A stretch of DNA of 34,014 nt from Bacteroidales bacterium (lineage in GTDB: Bacteria; Bacteroidota; Bacteroidia; Bacteroidales; UBA932): contig SFMU01000019.1 in NCBI GenBank assembly GCA_004552965.1, positions 1-34,014 on the forward strand, read 5' to 3'. The notes beneath the pieces are model-generated. The model ran no database searches. It saw only the letters and a list, made by a program, of their open reading frames with translations, and was not told the origin of the DNA. Made by a program: the position numbers and the translations under genes. Shown here in pieces: positions 16,995 to 24,360 of the stretch (within the stretch, counting starts at the first letter, position 1; the number at the start of each line of letters is the position of its first letter).

Positions 16995-17082
16995 TTTTTT
17001 TGAAGGTTTTTGTGAGTTTTTTTGTTGAGGGGCCAGATGGTTTCCTATTTTTGGCTTGACTGATTATTCTCCGTTTTTTATG

Positions 17083-17090
17083 TATCTTTG
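17083..17090 (+). promoter_or_regulatory. -7 box ahead of the HU-domain gene and nine-gene run
   Basis: TATCTTTG matches TAnnTTTG. The nearest TTG (17056-17058) gives a longer spacer than usual (24), so the -33 is weak. The box overlaps a potential GTG start at 17090, which argues that translation starts at the ATG at 17114. This would be the main promoter of the plus-strand run reaching 28126. Confidence 0.6.
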
Positions 17091-17113
17091 TGTTCAATCC
17101 TAAAGGAACCCGC

Positions 17114-18190
17114 ATGGATATCTCCCTCTTTTCCGAGATGATCAAGAACTTGATTCTTGACAATGATGAAGTTACTTTGCCCGGAGTCGGTTCTTTCGTC
17201 TCCGAGGTGGTACCTTCGTCTTTCTCTGACAAAGGTTACACTATCAACCCTCCTTACCGCAAGCTGTCTTTCCGCCACAGGCAGGGCAAAGACAATCTTC
17301 TGGCCGAATTCTATTCCAAGTCCAATGGGACCGACCTCGAGTCGGCTGAAAAGCTTGTAAAAGTCTTCCTAGACGGACTTGAAGAAGATCTCCGGACAAA
17401 GAAAACCGTCGAGATGCCTGGTCTGGGTCGCCTGAGGGCAACCAGGGAGGGTACCATATTCTTCATCCCGGACGAGGATCTGGACATATACTGCTCCGGT
17501 TTCGGCCTTCAGCCGGTTTCCCTGAAAACCCATGAGGAGACTCCGGAAGAAGTGGCCAGGGCTGTTTCCGATCTCAGGAAAATGGTCGATGATCCGGTTC
17601 CGCCTTTGAAGCCTCTGCCGGAGACCGGACAGGAGGAAGCAGTCGGGACTGAGCCCGAGCCTGTGGCTGCAACCGAACCGGCATCCCGTCCTGAACCTCT
17701 GGCTGCAACCGCCCCGGCATCCTGCCCGGAACCTGTGGCTCCCGACCCGGCTTCACCGGCTTCCGTGGAAGATTCGCCGGCTGGTCCATCGGCCCCTGTC
17801 GCCGCTGCTTCAACCCAGGACCTGCCGGCCGCTCCGGCAACCCCGGTGGAGTACCCGACTCCGGCCGCACAGGATGCACCGGCCGCTCCGGCAACCCCGG
17901 TGGATCTCCCGACTCCAGCCCCACAGGACACACCGGCCGCTCCGGCAAGCCCCGATACACCGCCCGCTCCGGCATCCCCGGACCAGTCCGCCACCCAGGT
18001 TTCCCCAGCGCCTTCCGGAAGTGTCGGGAAGAAGCGTCTGCTGACCGGTGTGGCTGTCGTCATATTCATTGCTCTACTTGCGCTCGGGGGCTTCATCCTC
18101 CTCTCCAGGCTTTCACCGGATCTGGTTGACAGGATGTTGTATTCCGAGGACGAGCTGAGGCTGATCGAACGGTTTGAACACTACAGATAA
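17114..18190 (+). CDS. HU-domain protein with Pro/Ala linker and C-terminal membrane helix
   Basis: A 358-residue protein. Residues 1-55 and about 75-138 form the two HU-like segments of the CCDC81-type prokaryotic HU family (VTLPGVGSFVS and VEMPGLGRLRAT carry the shared turn). Residues about 140-305 are low-complexity Ala/Pro/Thr, with 12-residue (EPVAATEPASRP-like) and 18-residue repeats. A hydrophobic helix follows at about 309-332, with KKR in front, then a 26-residue charged tail. Relatives in Bacteroidota often end in a SPOR peptidoglycan-binding domain; none is visible here. The positive residues before the helix suggest that the HU part stays in the cytoplasm, perhaps linking DNA or the divisome to the envelope. 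This is inference. It leads the run containing the peptidoglycan-salvage genes. Confidence 0.8.
   Translation: MDISLFSEMIKNLILDNDEVTLPGVGSFVSEVVPSSFSDKGYTINPPYRKLSFRHRQGKDNLLAEFYSKSNGTDLESAEKLVKVFLDGLEEDLRTKKTVEMPGLGRLRATREGTIFFIPDEDLDIYCSGFGLQPVSLKTHEETPEEVARAVSDLRKMVDDPVPPLKPLPETGQEEAVGTEPEPVAATEPASRPEPLAATAPASCPEPVAPDPASPASVEDSPAGPSAPVAAASTQDLPAAPATPVEYPTPAAQDAPAAPATPVDLPTPAPQDTPAAPASPDTPPAPASPDQSATQVSPAPSGSVGKKRLLTGVAVVIFIALLALGGFILLSRLSPDLVDRMLYSEDELRLIERFEHYR
17660..17990 (+). repeat. Pro/Ala-coding repeats in the HU-domain gene
   Basis: Two kinds of in-frame repeat occur: about two copies of a 36-bp unit (17665-17735) and about 2.5 copies of a 54-bp unit beginning CCGGCCGCTCCGG at 17825, 17879 and 17933. 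They encode a flexible linker of about 150 residues. Copy number is likely to vary between strains. Confidence 0.75.
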
Positions 18191-18191
18191 G

Positions 18192-18980
18192 ATGGACAAT
18201 AAAGAAACACAGATAGAAAACAGGTACAGAAGGGATCTGGAGATCCCCTGCTTCCAGACGGACGCAGCCTTCCTTCTGAAACCCGCTGCCTTCATGGACC
18301 TCGCCCAGGAGATGGCCTACCACGCCGCAACCAGGCTCGGTTTCGGCTATGACGACCTTCAGGTCCACCACACGGCCTGGGTGCTCTCACGGATGCATTT
18401 CAAATTCAACAATCCGCCAAGATGGAGGGATCGTGTCTCGCTGTTCACCTGGCACAAAGGTACGGACGGCCTGATGTTCCTTCGTGACTTCGAACTGAGG
18501 CAGGACGGCGACACTGATTTCGCAGACAAGTCCAAGGTCCTCGTCTCCTGCACCACATCATGGATCGTGATGGACACGGAAACCCGCCGCCTGGTGCGTT
18601 CGGAGGATGTTCTGAATATGATTCCTTTCGAGACGCAGTGCCATGACAACGCCATCGCCCAGCCATGTCCAAAGGTCGCGATGCCCCGCGGAGCGGAACC
18701 TGAATATGTCGGAGAACACAAGGTGGCATATTCAGACGTGGACATCATCGGTCACACCAACAACGCCAGGTACATCGTTCTGGCCATGGATTGCATAGAC
18801 TACGACATCGCAGTCCGGCAACCGGTCAAGGAGGTATTCATCGTCTTCAGCCGGGAAACCAAACCGGGAGAGTCCATCAGCCTGTACAGAATCTGTGAGG
18901 AGAATGAAGACGGAAGGACCTATACAATCGAAGGCAAAGTGGATGGAAAGTCCTGTTTCTGCGCGCGAATATCATTCTAG
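18192..18980 (+). CDS. Acyl-ACP thioesterase (FatA-type)
   Basis: A protein of about 262 residues with the two hot-dog folds of the plant-type acyl-ACP thioesterase family. It hydrolyses acyl-ACP to free fatty acid and is common in Bacteroidota. Key segments are AFMDLAQEMAYHAATRLG and WVLSRMHFKFNNPPRW in the N-terminal fold, TTSWIVMDTETRR, and the C-terminal DVDIIGHTNNARYIV, which holds the catalytic Asn/His region. I chose the ATG at 18192, which follows the previous stop; an in-frame ATG at 18174 would overlap the upstream gene. It may adjust lipid composition; no direct link to the salvage genes is visible. Confidence 0.88.
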   Translation: MDNKETQIENRYRRDLEIPCFQTDAAFLLKPAAFMDLAQEMAYHAATRLGFGYDDLQVHHTAWVLSRMHFKFNNPPRWRDRVSLFTWHKGTDGLMFLRDFELRQDGDTDFADKSKVLVSCTTSWIVMDTETRRLVRSEDVLNMIPFETQCHDNAIAQPCPKVAMPRGAEPEYVGEHKVAYSDVDIIGHTNNARYIVLAMDCIDYDIAVRQPVKEVFIVFSRETKPGESISLYRICEENEDGRTYTIEGKVDGKSCFCARISF

Positions 18981-18983
18981 AAT

Positions 18984-19574
18984 ATGTTCCAGCTCATCTA
19001 TCCATACGATCCCGCTCCGTTTCTGCCCCTTCCGACTGCCGAGCATCCGGGAGGTATGAACCATGCCGGAGGCGAGATGGTTCCTGTTGTCGAACCCAGC
19101 GGACTGGTCATAGGCCAGACTGCAAGAAGCCTTGCCCATGGGGGTACCGGACTGCTCCATCCGGTTGTCCATCTCCATGTCATCAACCGCAATGAGCAGC
19201 TCTTCATCCAGAAAAGGTCGATGAACAAGGACCTCCTTCCCGGCCGGTGGGACACTGCAGTCGGAGGCCATGTCGATTACGGAGAGTCTCTTGAGACAGC
19301 CCTCTTCCGCGAAGCCTCAGAGGAACTGGGACTGCGCGAGTTCAATCCCATCTATCTCCGTTCCTATGTCTGGGAATCCCAGCGGGAAAGGGAACTGGTG
19401 AATGTCTTCGCGGCAGTGGGCAATTTCAGGATCGACCCATGCAATGAGGAAGTCCCGGAGGGACGCTACTGGTCTTTCGCCGAGATAGAGTCGGCATTGG
19501 GAAAGGATGTATTCACGCCTAATTTCGAGCATGAGTTCAAGGCCCTGGGCTCCTCTCTGCTCGCCCTGCTCTAA
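18984..19574 (+). CDS. NUDIX hydrolase
   Basis: A 196-residue NUDIX protein. The NUDIX box GGHVDYGESLETALFREASEELGL spans about residues 92-115 and contains every metal-binding Glu. The preceding HPVVHLHVINRNEQLFIQKRS strand and the LPGRWDTAVGGH entry resemble the isopentenyl-diphosphate isomerase-like/YfcD subgroup, but the substrate cannot be told from sequence. The start codon lies in GAATATG, and the G of this 7-mer is the last base of the thioesterase stop codon. Cytoplasmic. Confidence 0.9.
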   Translation: MFQLIYPYDPAPFLPLPTAEHPGGMNHAGGEMVPVVEPSGLVIGQTARSLAHGGTGLLHPVVHLHVINRNEQLFIQKRSMNKDLLPGRWDTAVGGHVDYGESLETALFREASEELGLREFNPIYLRSYVWESQRERELVNVFAAVGNFRIDPCNEEVPEGRYWSFAEIESALGKDVFTPNFEHEFKALGSSLLALL

Positions 19575-19585
19575 ACGATCCGCCG

Positions 19586-21862
19586 ATGAATCCAAGTCTT
19601 GAAAAGTTCATAAACGACCAGCTTTCGGTCTGGCAGGAAGCCGCTGAAAACTACCGTAGCCTGAAGTCTGTCCGTACCAGGAATCTTCAGGTAGGAGGGC
19701 TTGGAGTCATGGTTCAGCACAATCCCTGCCGTGTCGTGTCGACTGAGGCCCGTCTGGATTCTGAACATGTTTCCCGGCGCCCCTGCTTCCTCTGCCCGGA
19801 GAACCGGCCGAAAGAACAGATGGATACACCTTTCCGCGGCAGGAAAGGGAGAGACTACAGGGTGACCCTGAACCCTTATCCGATCTTTCCGTCCCATCTG
19901 GTCATCTCCTCTGTGACCCACACTCCACAGTCCATCTGGCACCGCTTCCAGGATGCTCTTTCCTTTGTGGCCGCCAATCCCGGGACGGTCTGCTTCTACA
20001 ACGGACCCCATAGCGGAGCCTCCGCGCCTGACCATATGCATTTCCAGGCCTGTCCGGGAGGCCTTATGCCTCTCCAGATCGAGGCGGACCGGGTACTGGA
20101 CACAGGTGCGTCAGAAGCTGTGCATCTTGCCGATGTCAAGGAAGCCGAACTCTACCATCTGAAAGAATACACAACAGGTATCTTCCTTCTCCGGGCAGCG
20201 ACATCGAAGTCCCTGACCAAGCTCTTCTACCGCCTTCTGGACTGCGCTCCTGTAAGGGAAGGAGAGTCCGAGCCCCGGCTCAATTTCATCTCATGGATCA
20301 GGAACGGAGAGTACAGGGCTGCCGTCATATTCAGGGAAAAGCACCGTCCTCACCACTTCGGTGAAGCTGGAGAGAAACATCTGAGCCTCAGTCCAGGCTG
20401 TGCCGACATGGCCGGCGTCTTCGTCATTCCTTCCGCTGCGGATTTCGACCGGATCGACGCGGAACTGCTTTCGGAAGTGGTCGCCGAAGTCTCCATGAAA
20501 CCCGAAGATGAAGCCGTCCTTGTCAAGCGTCTGACACGCAGGCAGCAGTCTCTTGAAGTCGGAATCCTGACTGCGGACAAGATTGTTTTCGAGATAATCT
20601 CCGACGGCGCCGGACCACAGACAGCCGAGTATCGGGAAGGAAAGATTTCCTACTGCGGAGCACTCTATGACGAACTTCTGTTCGAGGCAAAGACTGAATC
20701 CACAATGTTCTCGGAGTCATCCTTCATCCTTTACGGGGTGACTATCGGCGTCGGATTCCACTGGGAGCGGAAGTTTACCCAGAAGTTCGCCGGCTCGCTC
20801 AAGATAATCGTGGACGGGAAGAAACTCACTGCTGTCAACATAGTTGGATTGGAAGACTATCTTCTGAGTGTTATTTCATCGGAAATGAAGCCATCCGCCT
20901 CCCTGGAGTTCCTCAAGGCCCATGCGGTCATCTCCAGGTCCTGGGTCATGTCCCAGATCGAGGCACGGCGTTCCAGGCGAGCCACCGCGGCGGCCGCTCC
21001 CGCGCCGGAAAATCTGCCGTCCCTTGTCACGAAGCTGGACAGTCGTTTCCACCGGGAAGCCGGGCCTCGGGACGAAACAGCCGGGATTGAAGTGGTCAGA
21101 TGGTTCGACCACGATGACCATACCCTCTTCGACGTCTGTGCTGATGACCATTGCCAGCGTTACCAGGGCATGACCATGGTAAGAGGCGACAAGGTCCGCA
21201 AGGCAATAGACCAGACCTGGGGCCTTGTCCTGACCTGGGAAGGAAAGATCTGCGATGCCCGCTTCTCCAAATGCTGCGGCGGGATGAGCGAGACTTTCCC
21301 TACCTGCTGGGAAGATACTGACCATCCTTACCTCCGGTCCCTTCCTGACACACCGGACCACGACCCTTCGGCACCTGTCTTCTGCGACACCGCCGACACC
21401 GAGGTCCTGTCGCAGGTCCTGAACGATTACGACCTGGAGACCGGAGACTTCTTTTCATGGAAGACTGAATATTCCGAAGCGGAGCTTTCCGCTCTCATCG
21501 CCAGACGTTCCGGCATCGACTTCGGTCATGTGCGCGAACTGATTCCTCTGGAACGTGGCGGGTCTGGCCGTATCAGCCGTCTGAAGATTGTTGGGGAGCG
21601 TGCATCCGCGGTAGTCGGAAAGGAACTTATGATCAGGCGATGGCTCTCCGATTCCCATCTCAAGAGTTCAGCCTTCGATGTCCACAGGGATGCTGACGGC
21701 AATTTCATCCTTGAAGGCCGCGGCTGGGGACACGGGGTAGGTCTTTGCCAGATCGGAGCGGCAGTGATGGCCCACAAGGGCTATACATTCGGGCAGATAC
21801 TCAGCCACTACTATCCCTCAAGCGAGCTTTCGGAGATTTCCGTGATGGCTGTAAACCACTGA
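19586..21862 (+). CDS. Fusion: DUF4922 (HIT-like) + SpoIID/LytB domain
   Basis: A 758-residue protein with two modules. Residues 1 to about 315 match DUF4922, related to HIT/galactose-1-phosphate uridylyltransferase-type nucleotide-sugar enzymes: PCFLCP (66-71, possible zinc site), NPYPIFPSHLVI (96-107) and the histidine motif APDHMHFQA (147-155). Residues about 322-758 are a SpoIID/LytB domain, with GLEDYLLSVISSEM (421-434; the Glu aligns with the catalytic Glu of SpoIID lytic transglycosylases), LKAHAVISRSW, CCGGMSE and the C-terminal WGHGVGLCQIGA. No signal peptide or membrane helix is seen, so it should be cytoplasmic, which is odd for a domain that cuts glycan strands. Directly upstream of ampG and namZ. 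Confidence 0.88.
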   Translation: MNPSLEKFINDQLSVWQEAAENYRSLKSVRTRNLQVGGLGVMVQHNPCRVVSTEARLDSEHVSRRPCFLCPENRPKEQMDTPFRGRKGRDYRVTLNPYPIFPSHLVISSVTHTPQSIWHRFQDALSFVAANPGTVCFYNGPHSGASAPDHMHFQACPGGLMPLQIEADRVLDTGASEAVHLADVKEAELYHLKEYTTGIFLLRAATSKSLTKLFYRLLDCAPVREGESEPRLNFISWIRNGEYRAAVIFREKHRPHHFGEAGEKHLSLSPGCADMAGVFVIPSAADFDRIDAELLSEVVAEVSMKPEDEAVLVKRLTRRQQSLEVGILTADKIVFEIISDGAGPQTAEYREGKISYCGALYDELLFEAKTESTMFSESSFILYGVTIGVGFHWERKFTQKFAGSLKIIVDGKKLTAVNIVGLEDYLLSVISSEMKPSASLEFLKAHAVISRSWVMSQIEARRSRRATAAAAPAPENLPSLVTKLDSRFHREAGPRDETAGIEVVRWFDHDDHTLFDVCADDHCQRYQGMTMVRGDKVRKAIDQTWGLVLTWEGKICDARFSKCCGGMSETFPTCWEDTDHPYLRSLPDTPDHDPSAPVFCDTADTEVLSQVLNDYDLETGDFFSWKTEYSEAELSALIARRSGIDFGHVRELIPLERGGSGRISRLKIVGERASAVVGKELMIRRWLSDSHLKSSAFDVHRDADGNFILEGRGWGHGVGLCQIGAAVMAHKGYTFGQILSHYYPSSELSEISVMAVNH

Positions 21863-21874
21863 CACTGAATAGAT

Positions 21875-23140
21875 ATGGACAGAATCAAAGTCAAAAAGGC
21901 GGGGCCATGGCTGTGGATCCCGACCCTCTATTTCGCAGAGGGCCTTCCTTACTTCATCGTCAACACCATAGCGCTGGCGGTCTTCAAGGACATGGGGCTG
22001 GACAACGGCACCCTCGGTCTGGTGACCACCATCATCAGCCTGCCATGGCTCATCAAACCTTTCTGGAGTCCGTTTGTCGACATATTCAGAAGCAAGCGTT
22101 GGTGGATTCTCTCGATGCAGGTTGCAATGGCCGTCGCCGTCCTGCTGGTCGCCCTCCTTCTTCCTGTGACTTCCTTCACGATGATTCTGATACTCTTCCT
22201 CGTCGTTGCCTTTGCAAGCGCCACGCATGACATCGCCGCCGACGGATTCTATATGCTCGCCCTCGACCCGAAGAACCAGTCGGCCTTCGTCGGTGTCAGG
22301 AGCACCTTCTACAGAATCGCCTCAGTGTTCGGACAGGGTGTCCTGGTGGTCCTCGCCGGTGTCCTCCAGCGCAGGGTCGGGGATGTCTCCAAAGCCTGGA
22401 GCATCGTCCTTCTTGTCAGTGCCCTGATCCTGGCTGCCATCACCCTGTACCATTTCCTGATCGTACCGGTCCCGGCCGACGATGTGGACAACCGTGAAGG
22501 CAAGTCCGCAGCCCGCATATTCAGAGAATTCGGAGAGTCTTTCGCCACTTTCTTCACCAAGAAAGATGTCTGGATCGCAATCCTCTTCATGCTCCTGTAC
22601 CGCCTTCCTGAAGCCCTTTCAGTGAATATGCTGTATCCTTTCTTCAAAGATCCGGTGTCGGAAGGAGGACTGGGTCTCACCACCGATGCCTACGGGATGG
22701 TCTATGGCACTTTCGGAGTGGTCGCCCTCCTGGCCGGAGGCATCATCGGCGGAGTCTATGCCTCCCGGGTCGGGCTGAAGAAAGCCCTGTGGCCGATGGC
22801 TCTAAGCCTGGCACTTCCTTGCGCGGTCTATCTGTACATGGCCCTCACCCAGCCTTCCAACCTGTGGATCGTGGGCGGCTGCATCGTCTTCGACCAGTTC
22901 GGCTACGGCTTCGGATTCACCGCTTACATGCTCTATATGATGCAGTTCGCCGACGGACCTCTCAAGACATCCCATTATGCTATCTGTACCGCTTTCATGT
23001 GGCTGTCGATGAAGATTCCTGGACTCTTTTCCGGTTACCTTCAGCTGTCCCTCGGTTATGTAGGATTCTTTATTCTTGTGATGATATGTTGCATTCCAGC
23101 TTTTGCAGGCGTATTCTTTGCGCGCAGGCGTTTGTCCTGA
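21875..23140 (+). CDS. ampG: AmpG-type MFS permease
   Basis: A 421-residue major facilitator with about 12 helices. The N-terminal PTLYFAEGLPYFIVN and LPWLIKPFWSPFVDIF are typical of AmpG and related muropeptide permeases, which bring anhydro-muropeptides or amino sugars from the periplasm into the cytoplasm. An internal loop (about residues 200-225) separates the two halves. It lies between the SpoIID fusion and namZ, whose start overlaps its last 55 bases. The substrate here (MurNAc-containing sugar or peptide) is inferred from the neighbours. Confidence 0.82.
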   Translation: MDRIKVKKAGPWLWIPTLYFAEGLPYFIVNTIALAVFKDMGLDNGTLGLVTTIISLPWLIKPFWSPFVDIFRSKRWWILSMQVAMAVAVLLVALLLPVTSFTMILILFLVVAFASATHDIAADGFYMLALDPKNQSAFVGVRSTFYRIASVFGQGVLVVLAGVLQRRVGDVSKAWSIVLLVSALILAAITLYHFLIVPVPADDVDNREGKSAARIFREFGESFATFFTKKDVWIAILFMLLYRLPEALSVNMLYPFFKDPVSEGGLGLTTDAYGMVYGTFGVVALLAGGIIGGVYASRVGLKKALWPMALSLALPCAVYLYMALTQPSNLWIVGGCIVFDQFGYGFGFTAYMLYMMQFADGPLKTSHYAICTAFMWLSMKIPGLFSGYLQLSLGYVGFFILVMICCIPAFAGVFFARRRLS

Positions 23141-24348
23141 TTTCTCTCATCTGCCACTCTGCCGTCCGTCCCGGGATCGAAGTCCTCGAGGGACGTGGTT
23201 TCGAAGGTCTTGTCGGCAAGAAAGTAGGCCTGCTGACAAATCCAAGCGGTGTCGACCGCAATCTGCGTTCCACAATCGACATCCTCAACGAGGCTCCCGA
23301 AGTGAATCTTGTGAAGCTTTTCGCTCCGGAACATGGAGTCCGGGGAGACATCTATGCCGGCGGCAAAGTCACGGATTCCGTCGACCCCAAGACAGGGATC
23401 CCTGTGTATTCCCTCTACGGCAGGACAAGGACGCCGAGCGACGAGATGCTCAGCGGGCTCGATGTGCTGGTCTATGACATTCAGGACATCGGCAGCCGTT
23501 CCTACACCTTCATCAGCACACTCGGCCTTGTCATGCGAGCCTGTGCCCTGAACGATGTCGAGGTGATGGTGCTTGACCGTCCGAACCCTCTTGGCGGCAA
23601 CAAGGTCGAGGGCTGTCTTGTCGAACCCGGCTTCCATTCCTTCGTCAGCGAGTTCGCTATTCCCTACATCTACGGTCTCACTGTCGGGGAGCTCGCTCTC
23701 CTGATCAACGAGGAAGGCCTCAACTGCGGTGAAAAAGGTGACCAGAAGCCTCTCAAGTGCCGTCTTTCCGTCATTCCGATGGAAGGCTGGACCCGTGACA
23801 TGCTCTATCCCCAGACAGGTCTGCCATGGATTCTGCCATCCCCGAACATCCCTTACCCGGAGTCTGCAGTGAACTATCCTTCCTCCGGAATAGCAGGCGA
23901 ATTCCGCTCTTTCCTGAATATAGGAATAGGCTACACCCTCCCGTTTGCCGTCTTCGCGGCAGAGTGGATCGACGCTGATGCGCTCAAGGCAAAGCTCGAT
24001 GAATATGAAATCCCGGGTACCGTGTTCCGCACGATCCACTTCAAGCCGTTCTCCGGTTCCAACAAGGATGTGCTTGTCCATGGAGTTCAATTCCATTATA
24101 CTGATTATGAGGCCGCTGTCTGCACTCTTACCCAGTTCTATGTACTTCAGGCAGTCAATGAACTTTATCCTTCCCATAACCCCTTCCTGAACTCTGATGC
24201 CCCGATGGCGATGTTCGACAAAGTCTGTGGTACGGATTATGTAAGGAAAACGTTTAAGACGCGGATGAAAGTTGAAGACATCAAGGATTACTGGTCCAAG
24301 GATGTCGAAGATTTCAAGAGGCTTTCCAAGCGTTATCACTTGTACTAA
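23086..24348 (+). CDS. namZ: NamZ-type exo-beta-N-acetylmuramidase (GH171, DUF1343)
   Basis: A 420-residue glycosidase that releases terminal MurNAc from peptidoglycan fragments. The family signature is strong: GLVGKKVGLLTNPSGVD, LFAPEHGVRGD (the region of the proposed catalytic Glu), VYSLYGRTRTPS, VYDIQDIGSRSYTFI, LDRPNPLGG and TGLPWILPSPNIP. The frame stays open far upstream inside ampG, but the ATG at 23086 opens a signal peptide (FVLISLICHSA) immediately before the catalytic domain, so I start there. This gives a 55-base overlap with ampG. Exported, so it works before the permease. It ends 12 bases ahead of the next gene. Confidence 0.92.
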   Translation: MLHSSFCRRILCAQAFVLISLICHSAVRPGIEVLEGRGFEGLVGKKVGLLTNPSGVDRNLRSTIDILNEAPEVNLVKLFAPEHGVRGDIYAGGKVTDSVDPKTGIPVYSLYGRTRTPSDEMLSGLDVLVYDIQDIGSRSYTFISTLGLVMRACALNDVEVMVLDRPNPLGGNKVEGCLVEPGFHSFVSEFAIPYIYGLTVGELALLINEEGLNCGEKGDQKPLKCRLSVIPMEGWTRDMLYPQTGLPWILPSPNIPYPESAVNYPSSGIAGEFRSFLNIGIGYTLPFAVFAAEWIDADALKAKLDEYEIPGTVFRTIHFKPFSGSNKDVLVHGVQFHYTDYEAAVCTLTQFYVLQAVNELYPSHNPFLNSDAPMAMFDKVCGTDYVRKTFKTRMKVEDIKDYWSKDVEDFKRLSKRYHLY

Positions 24349-24360
24349 TACGGATTTATT

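Noticed and set aside
17090..17113. GTG start for the HU-domain gene
   Set aside because: The GTG overlaps the -7 promoter box, so it would not be inside the transcript; the ATG at 17114 begins exactly at the HU-like domain.
19586..21862. Sporulation gene because of the SpoIID domain
   Set aside because: SpoIID/LytB domains are widespread outside spore formers, and no other sporulation gene is present; the context is peptidoglycan recycling.
22789..23085. Upstream 99-codon extension of namZ
   Set aside because: It is the off-frame reading of ampG, rich in His, Arg and Pro; the signal peptide begins at 23086.
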